64,000 bases of DNA from Streptomyces sp. NL15-2K (lineage in GTDB: Bacteria; Actinomycetota; Actinomycetes; Streptomycetales; Streptomycetaceae): the NCBI RefSeq assembly GCF_030551255.1, contig NZ_CP130630.1, forward strand, positions 10,415,001-10,479,000. Reading direction: 5' to 3'. Position numbers and translations under genes: made by a program. The notes under the pieces were generated by a model. The model ran no database searches. It had not been told where the DNA came from and saw only the letters and a list, made by a program, of their open reading frames with translations. Positions 24,225 through 33,435 of the stretch are shown here, piece after piece; positions within the stretch are counted from its first letter, which is position 1, and every line of letters begins with the position of its first letter.

Positions 24225-25718
24225 TCAGCTCCCTGGCAACGGACGATAGACGGTGAGCGCCTCGGGAAGCTTCTCCAACGTCACCTCGCCCTCCACCTCG
24301 GTGACTTCACCGTCGTAGGCCAACAACGTGCCCGGGGCGACACTGGCGATACGCAGACGGCCGACCTGGACCGCCGCGTGGGCGGGTGAGCGGGTCAGCG
24401 GCCCGGCGAGGGCCGCCGAGAGCAGCCGCAGGGCGGGCCGACGGCCGCCGTGCACGACCCGTACGTCGAGCTGCCCGTCCGCCAGGTCGAGACGGCGGCC
24501 CGGCGTGAGGCCCATCCGGTGGTACGTGCCGTTGCCGGCGAACAGCAGCCACAGCGGCCGTGCCTCGCCGCGGAACTCGGCCTCCAGCGGATGCCGGTCG
24601 GTCCGCACCACGCGCAGCGCCGCCAGCACGCCCGCCGGCCAGCCGCCGATCAGGTGCGACCAGCGTTCCCGCTCGCGCACCAGCTCGGGATACACGCCCA
24701 GGCTGCAGGTGTTGAGGAAGATGCCCTCCTTCGCGCCGCAGACGAACCGGGCGGCGTCCACGTGCACCCCCTCGCCCTGCTGGACGGCCCGGCTCAGATC
24801 GCGGACGCCTTCGATGCCGAGGTCGTAGGCGAAGTGGTTCAGGGTGCCGCCGGGCAGCACCGCGAGGGGCAGACCGTGCCGCAGGGCGACCTCGGCGGCG
24901 GCGTTGACCGTGCCGTCGCCGCCGCACACGCCGAGTGCCCGGGCGCGCGCCGCGGCCTTCTCCAACTCGGCGGGCACATCGGCCGGTTCGGACTCGACGA
25001 CCTCGGCCGCGGGCAGGGCGGCCCGCAGCGCGCGGGCACGGTCGCCATTGCCCGAGGCGGTGTTGGCCACCACGACCAGGCCCGCGCCGTCCGGCAGCGC
25101 CGGAACGTCCGCGCGGGGCCGGGCCGGCGGCACGACCTGGGCCCGGGTCGGCACCATGCCGCGTACGGCGAACGCGGCGCCCGCGCCCAGGGCCGCACCC
25201 GCCAGAACGTCGCTCGGGAAGTGGACACCCGTGTAGACGCGGGACATCGCCACCGAGAAGGCCACCGGAGCCACGACCGCCCCCCATTTCGGCGACTCCA
25301 GGGCGACCCCGGTCGCGAACGCCGCCGCCGACGCGGAGTGACCGGACGGGAACGACGTGGTGATCGGCTGCCGCTTCAGCTGCCGGACCAGCGGAACCGG
25401 GTCCAGCACGGGCCGGGTGCGGCGCACCGAGCGCTTGCCGAGCGTGTTGATGGTCAGGGAGGCCAGGCTCAGGGAGGCCAGGCCGCGCGCGGCCGCCCGG
25501 CGACCCCGCGGGGTGCGGCTCGCGGCCATGGCGGCGCCCGCCGCGAACCACAGCACGCCGTGGTTCGCGCTCCGGCTCAGCCGCGGCAGGACCGGTTCGG
25601 CGGCGGGCCAGTGCCGCTCGGCGGCGAACTCGAACAGCCGATTGTCGAGGGCCAGCAGCCACTCGCGCAGCGCGTGATGGCCGGGCTTGGGGACGGTGAG
25701 GTCGACGTCTGGGCTCAT
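24225..25718 (-). CDS. fusion of PAP2 phosphatase and diacylglycerol-kinase-type lipid kinase
   Basis: A 497-residue two-domain protein. Residues ~1-205 form a PAP2 acid phosphatase with all three motifs: KRSVRRTRP, PSGHSASAAAF and SRVYTGVHFPSDVLAG. It has several hydrophobic segments. Residues ~225-497 are a DAGK/LCB5-type kinase: LVVVANTASGNGD, GVCGGDGTVNAAAEVA, LAVLPGGTLNHFA. The pairing allows phosphorylation and dephosphorylation of membrane lipids in one chain. ATG 25724 is an alternative start two codons earlier. The gene is divergent from the ABC-F gene. Confidence 0.88.
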   Translation of the reverse strand: MSPDVDLTVPKPGHHALREWLLALDNRLFEFAAERHWPAAEPVLPRLSRSANHGVLWFAAGAAMAASRTPRGRRAAARGLASLSLASLTINTLGKRSVRRTRPVLDPVPLVRQLKRQPITTSFPSGHSASAAAFATGVALESPKWGAVVAPVAFSVAMSRVYTGVHFPSDVLAGAALGAGAAFAVRGMVPTRAQVVPPARPRADVPALPDGAGLVVVANTASGNGDRARALRAALPAAEVVESEPADVPAELEKAAARARALGVCGGDGTVNAAAEVALRHGLPLAVLPGGTLNHFAYDLGIEGVRDLSRAVQQGEGVHVDAARFVCGAKEGIFLNTCSLGVYPELVRERERWSHLIGGWPAGVLAALRVVRTDRHPLEAEFRGEARPLWLLFAGNGTYHRMGLTPGRRLDLADGQLDVRVVHGGRRPALRLLSAALAGPLTRSPAHAAVQVGRLRIASVAPGTLLAYDGEVTEVEGEVTLEKLPEALTVYRPLPGS

Positions 25719-25837
25719 GCCCATGCGTGTACCCCGGCCCGCGCGGTTCCTGTACGGCGCCACACGGGTCCTTCACCGGGGCGGGCCGCCGGAAATCCGC
25801 TTGTCAGCGCGGTCCCGCGACCGCAGACTGGCTCCCC

Positions 25838-27457
25838 ATGGGACACCTGGAAGCCGCGCACCTCGAGTACTACCTCCCCGACGGCAGGGCGCTCCTCGGC
25901 GATGTGTCCTTCCGAGTGGGCGAAGGGGCCGCCGTGGCCCTGGTCGGACCCAACGGCGCGGGCAAGACCACCCTGCTCCGGCTCATCTCGGGCGAGCTGA
26001 AACCGCACGGCGGGAGCGTCACGGTCAGCGGCGGCCTCGGCGTCATGCGGCAGTTCGTGGGCTCCGTACGGGACGAGACGACCGTGCGGGACCTGCTCGT
26101 GTCGGTCGCGACACCCCGCATCCGCGAGGCCGCCGAGGCCGTCGACAAGGCCGAGCACGCCCTCATGACCGTCGATGACGAGGCAGCCCAGCTCGCTTAC
26201 GCGCAGGCCCTCGCCGACTGGGCCGAGGCGCGCGGGTACGAGGCCGAGACGCTGTGGGACATGTGCACCACGGCCGCGCTCGGCGTGCCGTACGAGAAGG
26301 CGCAGTGGCGCCAGGTGCGCACCCTGTCCGGCGGTGAGCAGAAGCGGCTGGTCCTGGAGGCGCTGCTGCGCGGCACCGACGAGGTGCTGCTGCTCGACGA
26401 GCCCGACAACTACCTCGACGTGCCGGGCAAGCGCTGGCTGGAGGAGCGGCTGAAGGAGACCCGCAAGACGGTCCTGTTCGTCTCCCACGACCGCGAACTC
26501 CTCGCCCGCGCCGCCGAGAAGATCGTTTCGGTGGAGCCTTCTCCAGCCGGTGCCGACGCCTGGGTGCACGGCGGTGGCTTCGACACGTATCACGAGGCCC
26601 GGCGCGAACGCTTCGCGCGCTTCGAGGAGTTGCGCCGCCGCTGGGACGAGAAGCACGCGCAGCTGAAGAAGCTGGTGCTGAACCTGCGTCAGGCCGCCTC
26701 GATCAGCCATGAGCTGTCCTCCCGCTATCAGGCCGCCCAGACCCGGCTGCGCAAGTTCGAGGAGGCCGGGCCGCCGCCGGAGCCGCCGCGCGAGCAGGAC
26801 ATCAGGATGCGGCTCAAGGGCGGCCGTACCGGCGTCCGGGCCGTGACGTGCGAGGGGCTCGAGCTGTCGGGTCTGATGAAGCCCTTCGACCTGGAGGTCT
26901 TCTACGGCGAGCGGGTCGCCGTCCTCGGCTCCAACGGCTCCGGCAAGTCGCACTTCCTGCGCCTGCTGGCCGGCGACGACGTGGCGCACACGGGGCAGTG
27001 GAAGCTCGGTGCGCGCGTGGTGCCCGGCCACTTCGCTCAGACGCACGCCCATCCCGAGCTGGAGGGGCGCACGCTCCTGGACATCCTGTGGAAGGAGCAC
27101 GCCCAGGACCGGGGCGCCGCGATGTCCCGGCTGCGCCGCTACGAGCTGACGGGCCAGGCCGAACAGACCTTCGACCGCCTCTCCGGCGGCCAGCAGGCCC
27201 GTTTCCAGATCCTCCTGCTGGAGCTGCAGGGCGTCACGGCCCTGCTCCTCGACGAGCCGACCGACAACCTGGACCTGGAGTCCGCGGAAGCCCTCCAGGA
27301 GGGCCTGGAGGCCTTCGACGGCACGGTCCTCGCCGTCACCCACGACCGCTGGTTCGCCCGTTCCTTCGACCGCTATCTGGTCTTCGGCAGCGACGGCCGT
27401 GTGCGGGAGACGACGGAGCCGGTGTGGGACGAACGGCGGGTGGAACGGGTCCGCTGA
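25838..27457 (+). CDS. ABC-F family ATP-binding protein
   Basis: A 539-residue soluble protein with two ABC ATPase domains and no membrane segment. Walker A motifs are GPNGAGKTT (~35) and GSNGSGKS (~365). Signatures are LSGGEQKRL and LSGGQQARF, and Walker B motifs are LLLDEPDNYLD and LLLDEPTDNLD. The linker (~245-325) is rich in Arg/Lys/Glu. ABC-F proteins act on ribosomes in translation or antibiotic protection. The N-terminal Walker B box ends PDNYLD rather than PTNHLD, a noticeable variant. A 7-bp satellite follows the stop. Confidence 0.88.
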   Translation: MGHLEAAHLEYYLPDGRALLGDVSFRVGEGAAVALVGPNGAGKTTLLRLISGELKPHGGSVTVSGGLGVMRQFVGSVRDETTVRDLLVSVATPRIREAAEAVDKAEHALMTVDDEAAQLAYAQALADWAEARGYEAETLWDMCTTAALGVPYEKAQWRQVRTLSGGEQKRLVLEALLRGTDEVLLLDEPDNYLDVPGKRWLEERLKETRKTVLFVSHDRELLARAAEKIVSVEPSPAGADAWVHGGGFDTYHEARRERFARFEELRRRWDEKHAQLKKLVLNLRQAASISHELSSRYQAAQTRLRKFEEAGPPPEPPREQDIRMRLKGGRTGVRAVTCEGLELSGLMKPFDLEVFYGERVAVLGSNGSGKSHFLRLLAGDDVAHTGQWKLGARVVPGHFAQTHAHPELEGRTLLDILWKEHAQDRGAAMSRLRRYELTGQAEQTFDRLSGGQQARFQILLLELQGVTALLLDEPTDNLDLESAEALQEGLEAFDGTVLAVTHDRWFARSFDRYLVFGSDGRVRETTEPVWDERRVERVR

Positions 27458-27569
27458 CTGTCGGCTGTCGGCTGTCGGCTGTCGCCGGTCGCCGGTCGCC
27501 GGTCGCCGGTCGACTGGCGGTCAGCGGTCAGCGGTCAGCGGTCGACTGTCGACTGCGGACTGTCGACTC
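27457..27569. repeat. 7-bp satellite between ABC-F and baeRF genes
   Basis: About fifteen tandem 7-bp units drift through GTCGGCT (3), GTCGCCG (4), GTCAGCG (3) and GTCGACT. It fills the gap between two convergent genes and reaches within about 10 bases of the baeRF stop. It is a likely replication-slippage site. Confidence 0.8.
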
Positions 27570-27577
27570 GCGTCCGT

Positions 27578-28699
27578 TCACGTCCAGCGCAGCAATGCCC
27601 CCAGGCCGCCCACCGGCGCCTCCTGCTCCGTCCTGGTCTCCGGCGCGGCCGCGGTCACCGAGATCGCCGGCGCGCCCGTCGCGACCGCCGAGCGGATCAG
27701 AGCGTCGTCCGCACGGGCCGGCCAGGAGTGCTGCTCGCCGAGGATCTTCAGGTCCGTACGGCGCACCGCCAGCTGGTCGGGGTCCTCGCCGATCCACACC
27801 TCGCGGTGTGCGTCGGGGCCGTCCGGCCGGATCAGCAGCTCGTCGATACGGTGCTCACGCGCCGCCTCGACCAGGGCGGGGACGCCCTCCACGGCCGCGG
27901 CGCGCCCGTCGTCCCCGGGTTCGCGGGCCGCCAGGAACCGCTCCAGCTCCCGCTCCGCCCGCTGTCGGACGTGTTCGGCGCGTGCCCGCTCCACATCCTC
28001 GTTCAGCAGCCTGCTGCCGGTGCCGTGCGAGGCCTCGACGACGAGTTCGTGCAGCCGCTTGGGCAGCCGCTCGTGCACGGAACGCCGCTCCCGCTGCTCA
28101 CCGACCAGGATCAGCAGGTCGGCCCGCGTCTCCTCCTGGCAGACGGCGAGCGCGTCGGCGATCTCGGCCGCGTTGTGCTCCCAGGTGTTCTCCACCCGCA
28201 GCTGGAAGTGCCGCTCGGACCAGTCGGCCGAGCTCGTACGGTGTACGGGATACTGTCGACCGGCGACCGTACCGGCATCCCGTCGACCGAGCGCACTGCG
28301 CAGTTCGAAGTCGGCGCCCTTGCGGTCGATGTACGCCACGATGCACACCGGGTCCTCACCGGCCAGCTCCAGCAGCGGCGCGGTGTGCGGCAGGGGTGCC
28401 CAGTACGCGCTGTCGCCGTCCGGCGCCCTGGCCAGCGGCGGGTCCAGTACGACCTCGCCGGCCCGCGCGAACAGGGCCCGTCCGTGCGGTTCGGAGGAGT
28501 GCCGCAGCTCCTCCAGTGCCTCCTGCACGGCTCGGCAGGTCTCCTCGTCGGCGCCCTGGCGGGACAGTTCGCCGGACAGGGCCAAGGCCGCCAGATGCCG
28601 TTCGTGGGGCGTGTCCTCCGTATGCCGGGAGGTGTCGACGTACACGGAGGCCCAGGGCCCCGGATGTTCGTAGAGTGGATGCAGAAAAGCGAGATCCAT
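27578..28699 (-). CDS. baeRF-family (Rv2629-like, eRF1-related) protein
   Basis: A 373-residue protein. The N-terminus PLYEHPGPWASVYVDTSR and the centre ADLLILVGEQRERRSVHERLP match the bacterial/archaeal release-factor-1-like group that includes mycobacterial Rv2629. The C-terminal part (ELLIRPDGPD...ALIRSAVATGAPAISV) is a ribosomal-protein-L7Ae-like fold. A role in rescuing or inspecting stalled ribosomes under stress is inferred from the eRF1/Vms1 relationship. GGGAGGGAG lies 3 bases before ATG 28699. Confidence 0.82.
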   Translation of the reverse strand: MDLAFLHPLYEHPGPWASVYVDTSRHTEDTPHERHLAALALSGELSRQGADEETCRAVQEALEELRHSSEPHGRALFARAGEVVLDPPLARAPDGDSAYWAPLPHTAPLLELAGEDPVCIVAYIDRKGADFELRSALGRRDAGTVAGRQYPVHRTSSADWSERHFQLRVENTWEHNAAEIADALAVCQEETRADLLILVGEQRERRSVHERLPKRLHELVVEASHGTGSRLLNEDVERARAEHVRQRAERELERFLAAREPGDDGRAAAVEGVPALVEAAREHRIDELLIRPDGPDAHREVWIGEDPDQLAVRRTDLKILGEQHSWPARADDALIRSAVATGAPAISVTAAAPETRTEQEAPVGGLGALLRWT

Positions 28700-28786
28700 G
28701 GCTCCCTCCCGGATGCCGCGTGGGGCTAGTGCTTGCCGGGCGGGTACCCGAACCGCATGAACGAACACGACGAGCGGGGCACCACC

Positions 28787-29035
28787 ATGACCGGCATCGA
28801 CCCCAACCGGCTGGACGACCAGCAGCTCATGAAGGAGCTGGAGACCATCCACCGCACGCGTCACGACACCCTCCTGTACGGCTCGAACGACGCGCTGCGG
28901 GCCCACAACGAGCGCATGGCGCAGTTGGAGGGTGAATACCTGCGCCGCAACCCGCGTCGCCCGGTCGCCGCGGGCCGCACCCGCGAAGGTGCCCGTGAAC
29001 GCGAGAGCGGGGAGTCGACGACTCCCCGCAGCTGA
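28787..29035 (+). CDS. small conserved actinobacterial protein (DUF6158-like)
   Basis: 82 residues from ATG 28787 (92 from the in-frame ATG at 28757). The core is DPNRLDDQQLMKELETIHRT, RHDTLLYGSNDALRAHNERM, LEGEYLRRNP, all predicted helix and highly charged. The gene starts divergently from the baeRF gene. I recognise the family as a conserved Streptomyces small protein of unknown function. GAGCGGGG about 8 bases upstream favours the shorter form. Confidence 0.7.
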   Translation: MTGIDPNRLDDQQLMKELETIHRTRHDTLLYGSNDALRAHNERMAQLEGEYLRRNPRRPVAAGRTREGARERESGESTTPRS

Positions 29036-29121
29036 TCAGGTCCCCGACCTCCCCGACCTGGAGCCGGCCAGTGCCTGCCTGATGCCGGTCCGGCTCGCCG
29101 TGTCCGGGGTCGGCCGTCGGC

Positions 29122-31224
29122 TCAGCAGCGCAGCGGCGGCCGGTCCCAGTGCCGGTGCGCCGCGACGGCGTCCACGAACGCCCGGAGGAACTCCTCGCTC
29201 GCGGTGCCCGGCGAGGTGTCCGTCACCACACCCTGGTCGGTCACCACGCGGTGGAACTCGGTGGACAGCCTGAGCCCCTCCGGTTCCAGCGACGAAAGGA
29301 TCCCCACGCCGGAGCCGAGCGCGCCCACCGGCTTCCCGTGCCGGTAAGCGTCCCGGACGAAGCGCATCGCGTCCTGATCGGCGGTGGTCGGCGGGGTGCC
29401 CACCGGTCCGCCGGGCAGCAGGACGGCGTCATACAGTACGGACGCTACGGTCGGCAGTGCGCGGTCGACCGTATACAGTTCACCGCCGGCGCCCTCCACC
29501 GTGCCGTCCGTCGCCGCCAGCGCCTCCACGATCGCGCCCTCGGCGGCCAGCGCCTCCCGCGCCGACGTCACCTGTTCGGCGTCGACGCCGTCGGTGACGA
29601 GCACCGCGATCTGCCGGGTGCGGATCGTGCCGTCGCCGCGCAGCGACTCCAGGCTGAGCGCGGGAGAGGCCGCCTTGTGCGCGGTCTCCTGCTCGGACGG
29701 CTCCGGCACCCCGATGCCGCGCGCCACCGCCGTCGCCAGCTCGCCGTCCACCTTGCCCAGGTGCTCGACCGTACGGGCCCGGACCGTCATCGCGCCGACC
29801 TTGCCGAGCTCGAACCGGAAGGCCTCCACGATGTGCTGCTTCTCCCAGTCCGCCATGCTGTTCCAGAACAGCGCGGCCTGGCTGTGATGGTCCTGGAAGC
29901 TCGGACTGCGCCGCCGGATCTTGTGCCCGTCCACGCGCTCCGCGTGGTGCGTGAACGCGTGTCCGTCCACACCCGCGTGGGCCGGGCAGCTGCCGCCGAG
30001 CGAGTTCGGGAAGTAGTTGGTGCCCCGGTGCAGGGCGCTCTGGTGATAGCCGTCGCGCTGGTTCGTCCGTACCGGCGCCACCGGCCGGTTCACCGGCAGC
30101 TGCGAGAAGTTGGGGCCGCCCAGGCGGATCAACTGGGTGTCCAGGTAGGAGAAGTTGCGGGCCTGGAGCAGCGGGTCGTTGGTGAAGTCGATGCCCGGGA
30201 CGACGTTGGCCGTGTGGAAGGCGACCTGCTCGGTCTCGGCGAAGAAGTTCTCCGGGTTGCGGTCCAGGACCATCCGGCCGATCGGCCGTACCGGCACCTG
30301 CTCCTCCGGGATGATCTTCGTGGCGTCGAGCAGATCGAAGTCGAAGGCGAACTCGTCCTCCTCCGGCACGAGCTGGACGCCCAGCTCCCACTCCGGATAC
30401 TCGCCGGCCTCGATCGCGTCCCACAGATCCCGCCGGTTGAAGTCCGGGTCGCGGCCCTGGCACTCCTGCGCCTCGTCCCACACCAGCGAGTGCACGCCCA
30501 GCTTCGGCTTCCAGTGGAACTTCACGAACGTGCCGCGCCCCTCGGCGTTCACGAACCGGAAGGTGTGCACGCCGAAGCCCTGCATCATGCGGTAGCTGCG
30601 CGGGATCGCCCGGTCCGACATCAGCCACATGATCGCGTGCAGTGTCTCGGGCTGGAGCGACACGAAGTCCCACAGCGTGTCGTGCGCGGAGGCGCCGGTG
30701 GGGATGTCGTTGTGCGGCTCCGGCTTGAGCGCGTGCACGAAGTCGGGGAACTTGATGCCGTCCTGGATGAAGAAGACCGGGAAGTTGTTGCCGACTAAGT
30801 CGTAATTGCCCTCCGACGTATAGAACTTGGTGGCGAAGCCGCGTACGTCCCGCACGGTGTCAGCCGACCCCTTGGGGCCCTGCACCGTCGAGAACCGCAC
30901 GAAGACCGGCGTCTTGACGGAAGGGTCCTGGAGGAAGGCCGCACGGGTGAACTCCGCGCAGGACTCGTACGGTTCGAAGTAGCCGTACGCGCCCGCGCCC
31001 CGCGCATGCACCACCCGCTCCGGGATCCGCTCATGGTCGAAGTGGGTGAGCTTCTCCCGGAAGTGGAAGTCCTCCATCAGCGTGGGCCCGCGTTCGCCCA
31101 CGGTCAGCGAGTCGTCGGTGTGGTCGACCTCCACACCCTGGTCGGTGGTGAGCGGGCCGGCCGCCGGGTCGTCCGCGCGGAAGGCCTCCCGCTGGTCCTG
31201 CTTGCGGTCATTCGGGAAGGCCAT
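29122..31224 (-). CDS. katE: large-subunit catalase (KatE/HPII-like) with C-terminal PfpI-type domain
   Basis: 700 residues, typical of large clade-2 catalases that convert hydrogen peroxide to water and oxygen. The distal His is in [14 protein letters not shown], the Asn in [12 protein letters not shown] and the proximal haem Tyr in [17 protein letters not shown]. Residues ~540-700 form the class-I glutamine-amidotransferase-like C-terminal domain ([27 protein letters not shown]). It is the last gene of a five-gene operon; its ATG is reached by a TGATG overlap with the PfpI gene. Confidence 0.92.
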   Translation of the reverse strand: MAFPNDRKQDQREAFRADDPAAGPLTTDQGVEVDHTDDSLTVGERGPTLMEDFHFREKLTHFDHERIPERVVHARGAGAYGYFEPYESCAEFTRAAFLQDPSVKTPVFVRFSTVQGPKGSADTVRDVRGFATKFYTSEGNYDLVGNNFPVFFIQDGIKFPDFVHALKPEPHNDIPTGASAHDTLWDFVSLQPETLHAIMWLMSDRAIPRSYRMMQGFGVHTFRFVNAEGRGTFVKFHWKPKLGVHSLVWDEAQECQGRDPDFNRRDLWDAIEAGEYPEWELGVQLVPEEDEFAFDFDLLDATKIIPEEQVPVRPIGRMVLDRNPENFFAETEQVAFHTANVVPGIDFTNDPLLQARNFSYLDTQLIRLGGPNFSQLPVNRPVAPVRTNQRDGYHQSALHRGTNYFPNSLGGSCPAHAGVDGHAFTHHAERVDGHKIRRRSPSFQDHHSQAALFWNSMADWEKQHIVEAFRFELGKVGAMTVRARTVEHLGKVDGELATAVARGIGVPEPSEQETAHKAASPALSLESLRGDGTIRTRQIAVLVTDGVDAEQVTSAREALAAEGAIVEALAATDGTVEGAGGELYTVDRALPTVASVLYDAVLLPGGPVGTPPTTADQDAMRFVRDAYRHGKPVGALGSGVGILSSLEPEGLRLSTEFHRVVTDQGVVTDTSPGTASEEFLRAFVDAVAAHRHWDRPPLRC

Positions 31225-31766
31225 CAGGCGGCCTCCCCGGTGAACACGTCGAGGAACGCCTCGCAGAACGCCTTCAGATCGTCCGGCCTGCGGCTGGTGA
31301 CCAGCTTGTTGTTTCCGTGGTCGCAGATCTTCACCTGCTCGTCCACCCAGGTGCCGCCCGCGTTGCGGATGTCCGTCCTGACACTCGGCCAGGACGTCAG
31401 CACCCGGCCGCGTACGACGTCCGCCTCGACCAGCGTCCAGGGGGCGTGGCAGATCGCGGCCACCGGACGGCCCTGCTCGAAGAAGTCCTTCACGAACGAC
31501 ACCGCCTTGTCGTCCATCCGCAGGAAGTCCGGGTTGGCCACCCCACCCGGAAGGACCAGCCCGTCGAAGGAGTCGGCGGACGTCTCGCCCACGACCTCCT
31601 GCACGGGGAACGTGTCCGCCTTGTCGAGGTGGTTGAAGGCCTGGATCTTCCCCGGCCTCGTCGACACGAGCACGGCCTCGTGGCCGGCGTCCACCGCGGC
31701 CTGCCACGGATCGGTCAGCTCGATCTGCTCGACGCCTTCCGGTGCCGTCAGAAATGCGATGCGCAT
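31224..31766 (-). CDS. DJ-1/PfpI-family protein
   Basis: 180 residues. MRIAFLTAPEGVEQIEL, DSFDGLVLPGGVANPDFLR, and the nucleophile elbow AAICHAPWTL (Cys-His) are clear, with a proximal DFFEQGRPV helix. The family includes chaperone-like deglycases and proteases. It starts just before the catalase in the operon and resembles the free-standing form of the catalase C-terminal domain. The spacing to the upstream membrane-protein gene is 6 bases. Confidence 0.9.
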   Translation of the reverse strand: MRIAFLTAPEGVEQIELTDPWQAAVDAGHEAVLVSTRPGKIQAFNHLDKADTFPVQEVVGETSADSFDGLVLPGGVANPDFLRMDDKAVSFVKDFFEQGRPVAAICHAPWTLVEADVVRGRVLTSWPSVRTDIRNAGGTWVDEQVKICDHGNNKLVTSRRPDDLKAFCEAFLDVFTGEAA

Positions 31767-31772
31767 GATGGT

Positions 31773-32489
31773 TCAACGACCTTTCATGAAAAGCTTCTTG
31801 GAGCGCGGCGCTCGCCAGTGAGCCTCGTCGCTCGACGCGCGCTTCTTCCGAGTCCCGGCCGCCCGCCGGCAGCGCAGCAGCTCCTCGCCGTACGGCAGGA
31901 GCACACAGGTGCCGATCGCGGCGGCGATGCCGACGAGGTAGCCGGGCGACAGCGGGCGCCGGCGCGGCACGAGGCGCCAGGCGTCCGGGTCGCCGCGGCC
32001 GCCCCGCAGCAGTGACCTGACCTGGTCGGCGTGCAGACACATCAGCGAGGCCAGCGCGCCGAACGGCAGCGACTCCAGAAAGCTGTGGATGTGCTGCTCG
32101 ACCGGCTTGACCTGGCGCTCGCTCTTCACCGCCGTGCGGACGTCCCACAGCGCGGTCGCCTCGTGCACCGCGGCCCCGCCCAGCTGTACGGACAGCAGCA
32201 GCGGGTTGACCTCGTAACGCAGCGTCAGCGCGATCGGTACGCCGACCTCGGTCATCATCAGCGTGGGGGCACCTCCCACGCCTTTAAGGCAGTGGGGGAG
32301 GATCAGGGACTCCTTCGTCCCCGCCGTTTCCTCGATCCGGGTGCGCCGGTGCATCACCCAGTCGGCGAGACCGGGCACGAACCAGCTGGGCAGCAGCCCG
32401 TACAGCAGGTAGCGCGTGGTCACGTCGCCGACGTCCACGGTGGCTCCCGCGGCGGCGATCTCGGCGGCCTGGTCGCGACCCCGGCTCAT
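31773..32489 (-). CDS. integral membrane protein of unknown function with a repeat-derived insert
   Basis: 238 residues. There are hydrophobic segments near residues 25-40 (YLLYGLLPSWFVPGLADWVM), 145-165 and 190-210 (GYLVGIAAAIGTCVLLPYG), with a Lys/Arg-rich end. No named domain is recognised. Residues ILPHCLKGVGGAP come from a 36-bp hairpin repeat inserted in frame after the MHRRTRIEETAGTKES helix. The start overlaps the CBS gene (ATGA). It belongs to the DUF2795-CBS-PfpI-catalase operon. Confidence 0.75.
   Translation of the reverse strand: MSRGRDQAAEIAAAGATVDVGDVTTRYLLYGLLPSWFVPGLADWVMHRRTRIEETAGTKESLILPHCLKGVGGAPTLMMTEVGVPIALTLRYEVNPLLLSVQLGGAAVHEATALWDVRTAVKSERQVKPVEQHIHSFLESLPFGALASLMCLHADQVRSLLRGGRGDPDAWRLVPRRRPLSPGYLVGIAAAIGTCVLLPYGEELLRCRRAAGTRKKRASSDEAHWRAPRSKKLFMKGR
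32265..32300. repeat. 36-bp hairpin repeat inside the membrane-protein gene
   Basis: GGGGGCACCTCCCACG, a short CCTTTAAGGC centre, then AGTGGGGGAG. It is a relative of the 39-bp repeat at 10597. Its length is exactly 12 codons, so the reading frame of the host gene survives. CCTCCCACGCCTT/AAGGCAGTGGGGGAGG can pair. Confidence 0.6.
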
Positions 32490-32920
32490 AGGCGCCCCCG
32501 CCCGTCGTCCGGCAGGGCCCGGCTGATGTCGGCGAGTGCCGAGTCGGGATCCTGCGACTCCGCCAGGTCCCCGAGGCTCACCATCCCGACCGGCATGCCG
32601 CCCTCGACGACCGGCAGCCGGCGCACGGCGTGCTCGCGCATCAGCGCGACCGCCGCCGACACCGGGTCGTCCGGGGCGACCACCACCGGATCCGGCGTGC
32701 ACACCGCCTGGGCACTCACCGTCAGCGGATCGGTGCCGTCGGCGACGGCACGCACCGTGATGTCCCGGTCGGTGAGCAGACCGACGACGTGCTGCCCGTC
32801 GGCCACCACGACATCGCCGATGTCCTGCGCGCGCATCAGCTGCGCCGCCTCGACCAGCGAGGCGTCCGGGCGGACGGCGACCACACCGGGTGTCATGACC
32901 TCCCTCACGAAATCGGCCAT
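32486..32920 (-). CDS. tandem CBS-domain protein
   Basis: 144 residues consisting of two CBS motifs: VREVMTPGVVAVRPDASLVEAAQLMRAQDIGDVVVAD, GLLTDRDITVRAVADG, then TPDPVVVAPDDPVSAAVALMREHAVRRLPVVEG. Paired CBS domains bind adenosine nucleotides and sense energy or redox state. It overlaps its downstream membrane-protein gene by ATGA and shares TGATG with DUF2795 upstream, so a regulatory input to this stress operon is plausible. Confidence 0.9.
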   Translation of the reverse strand: MADFVREVMTPGVVAVRPDASLVEAAQLMRAQDIGDVVVADGQHVVGLLTDRDITVRAVADGTDPLTVSAQAVCTPDPVVVAPDDPVSAAVALMREHAVRRLPVVEGGMPVGMVSLGDLAESQDPDSALADISRALPDDGRGRL

Positions 32921-33306
32921 CACTGCGGGCCCTCCCTGCGGGTCACTGCCCGCGCCAGCTCCTGCACGTTGGCGTAGCGCTCCTTGCGCGGCAGCCGCTC
33001 CAAGGCCTCCACGAGGGCGTCGGGCGCGTTCTTGCGGCGCAGGACCCGCGCCAGGTCCGCGGCGGGCGCGGGGAACACGCTGCGGCCCAGGATCCGGGCC
33101 AACTCCAGCCGGACAACCTCCAGCGACGCTCCGGAGCTCCCCGGTGCCACCGGCCCGCCCGCGATCTCCGGATCGTCGTCGGCGGTCGGTTCGGGGTCGT
33201 GCCACTCCTCGGTCCGCGTGGGGTGCCCGGAACGGAGCAGCCCCTGCAGTTCGTGCTTCATCTCGTCGTCACGGTGGCGGCTCAACCGGTCGCTGCCTCG
33301 CTGCAT
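32920..33306 (-). CDS. DUF2795-domain protein
   Basis: 128 residues; the C-terminal half is DUF2795: LELARILGRSVFPAPAADLARVLRRKNA, LVEALERLPRKERYANVQELARAV. The N-terminus is charged and probably flexible. GGAGGGAG sits 4 bases before ATG 33306. It is the first gene of the catalase operon. A candidate stress promoter (GTGTCG, 13 bases, GGGTAC) lies at about 33340-33364 on the minus strand. Confidence 0.82.
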   Translation of the reverse strand: MQRGSDRLSRHRDDEMKHELQGLLRSGHPTRTEEWHDPEPTADDDPEIAGGPVAPGSSGASLEVVRLELARILGRSVFPAPAADLARVLRRKNAPDALVEALERLPRKERYANVQELARAVTRREGPQ

Positions 33307-33339
33307 GTCTCCCTCCAGACCTTCCGGGGTGGGCACCGC

Positions 33340-33364
33340 GTACCCGTAGACCGGAAGCCGACAC
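33340..33364 (-). promoter_or_regulatory. weak SigB-type promoter candidate for the DUF2795-catalase operon
   Basis: On the minus strand GTGTCG (33364-33359) is followed after 13 bases by GGGTAC (33345-33340), 34 bases before the first start codon. The -10 matches well and the -35 only loosely. Confidence 0.35.
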
Positions 33365-33435
33365 GGGGTTTGCAAGCCGGATGACGGGAGACCCGGCCCA
33401 CACCCCCCGCGCACATCCCTGGGGAAGGACGCTCC

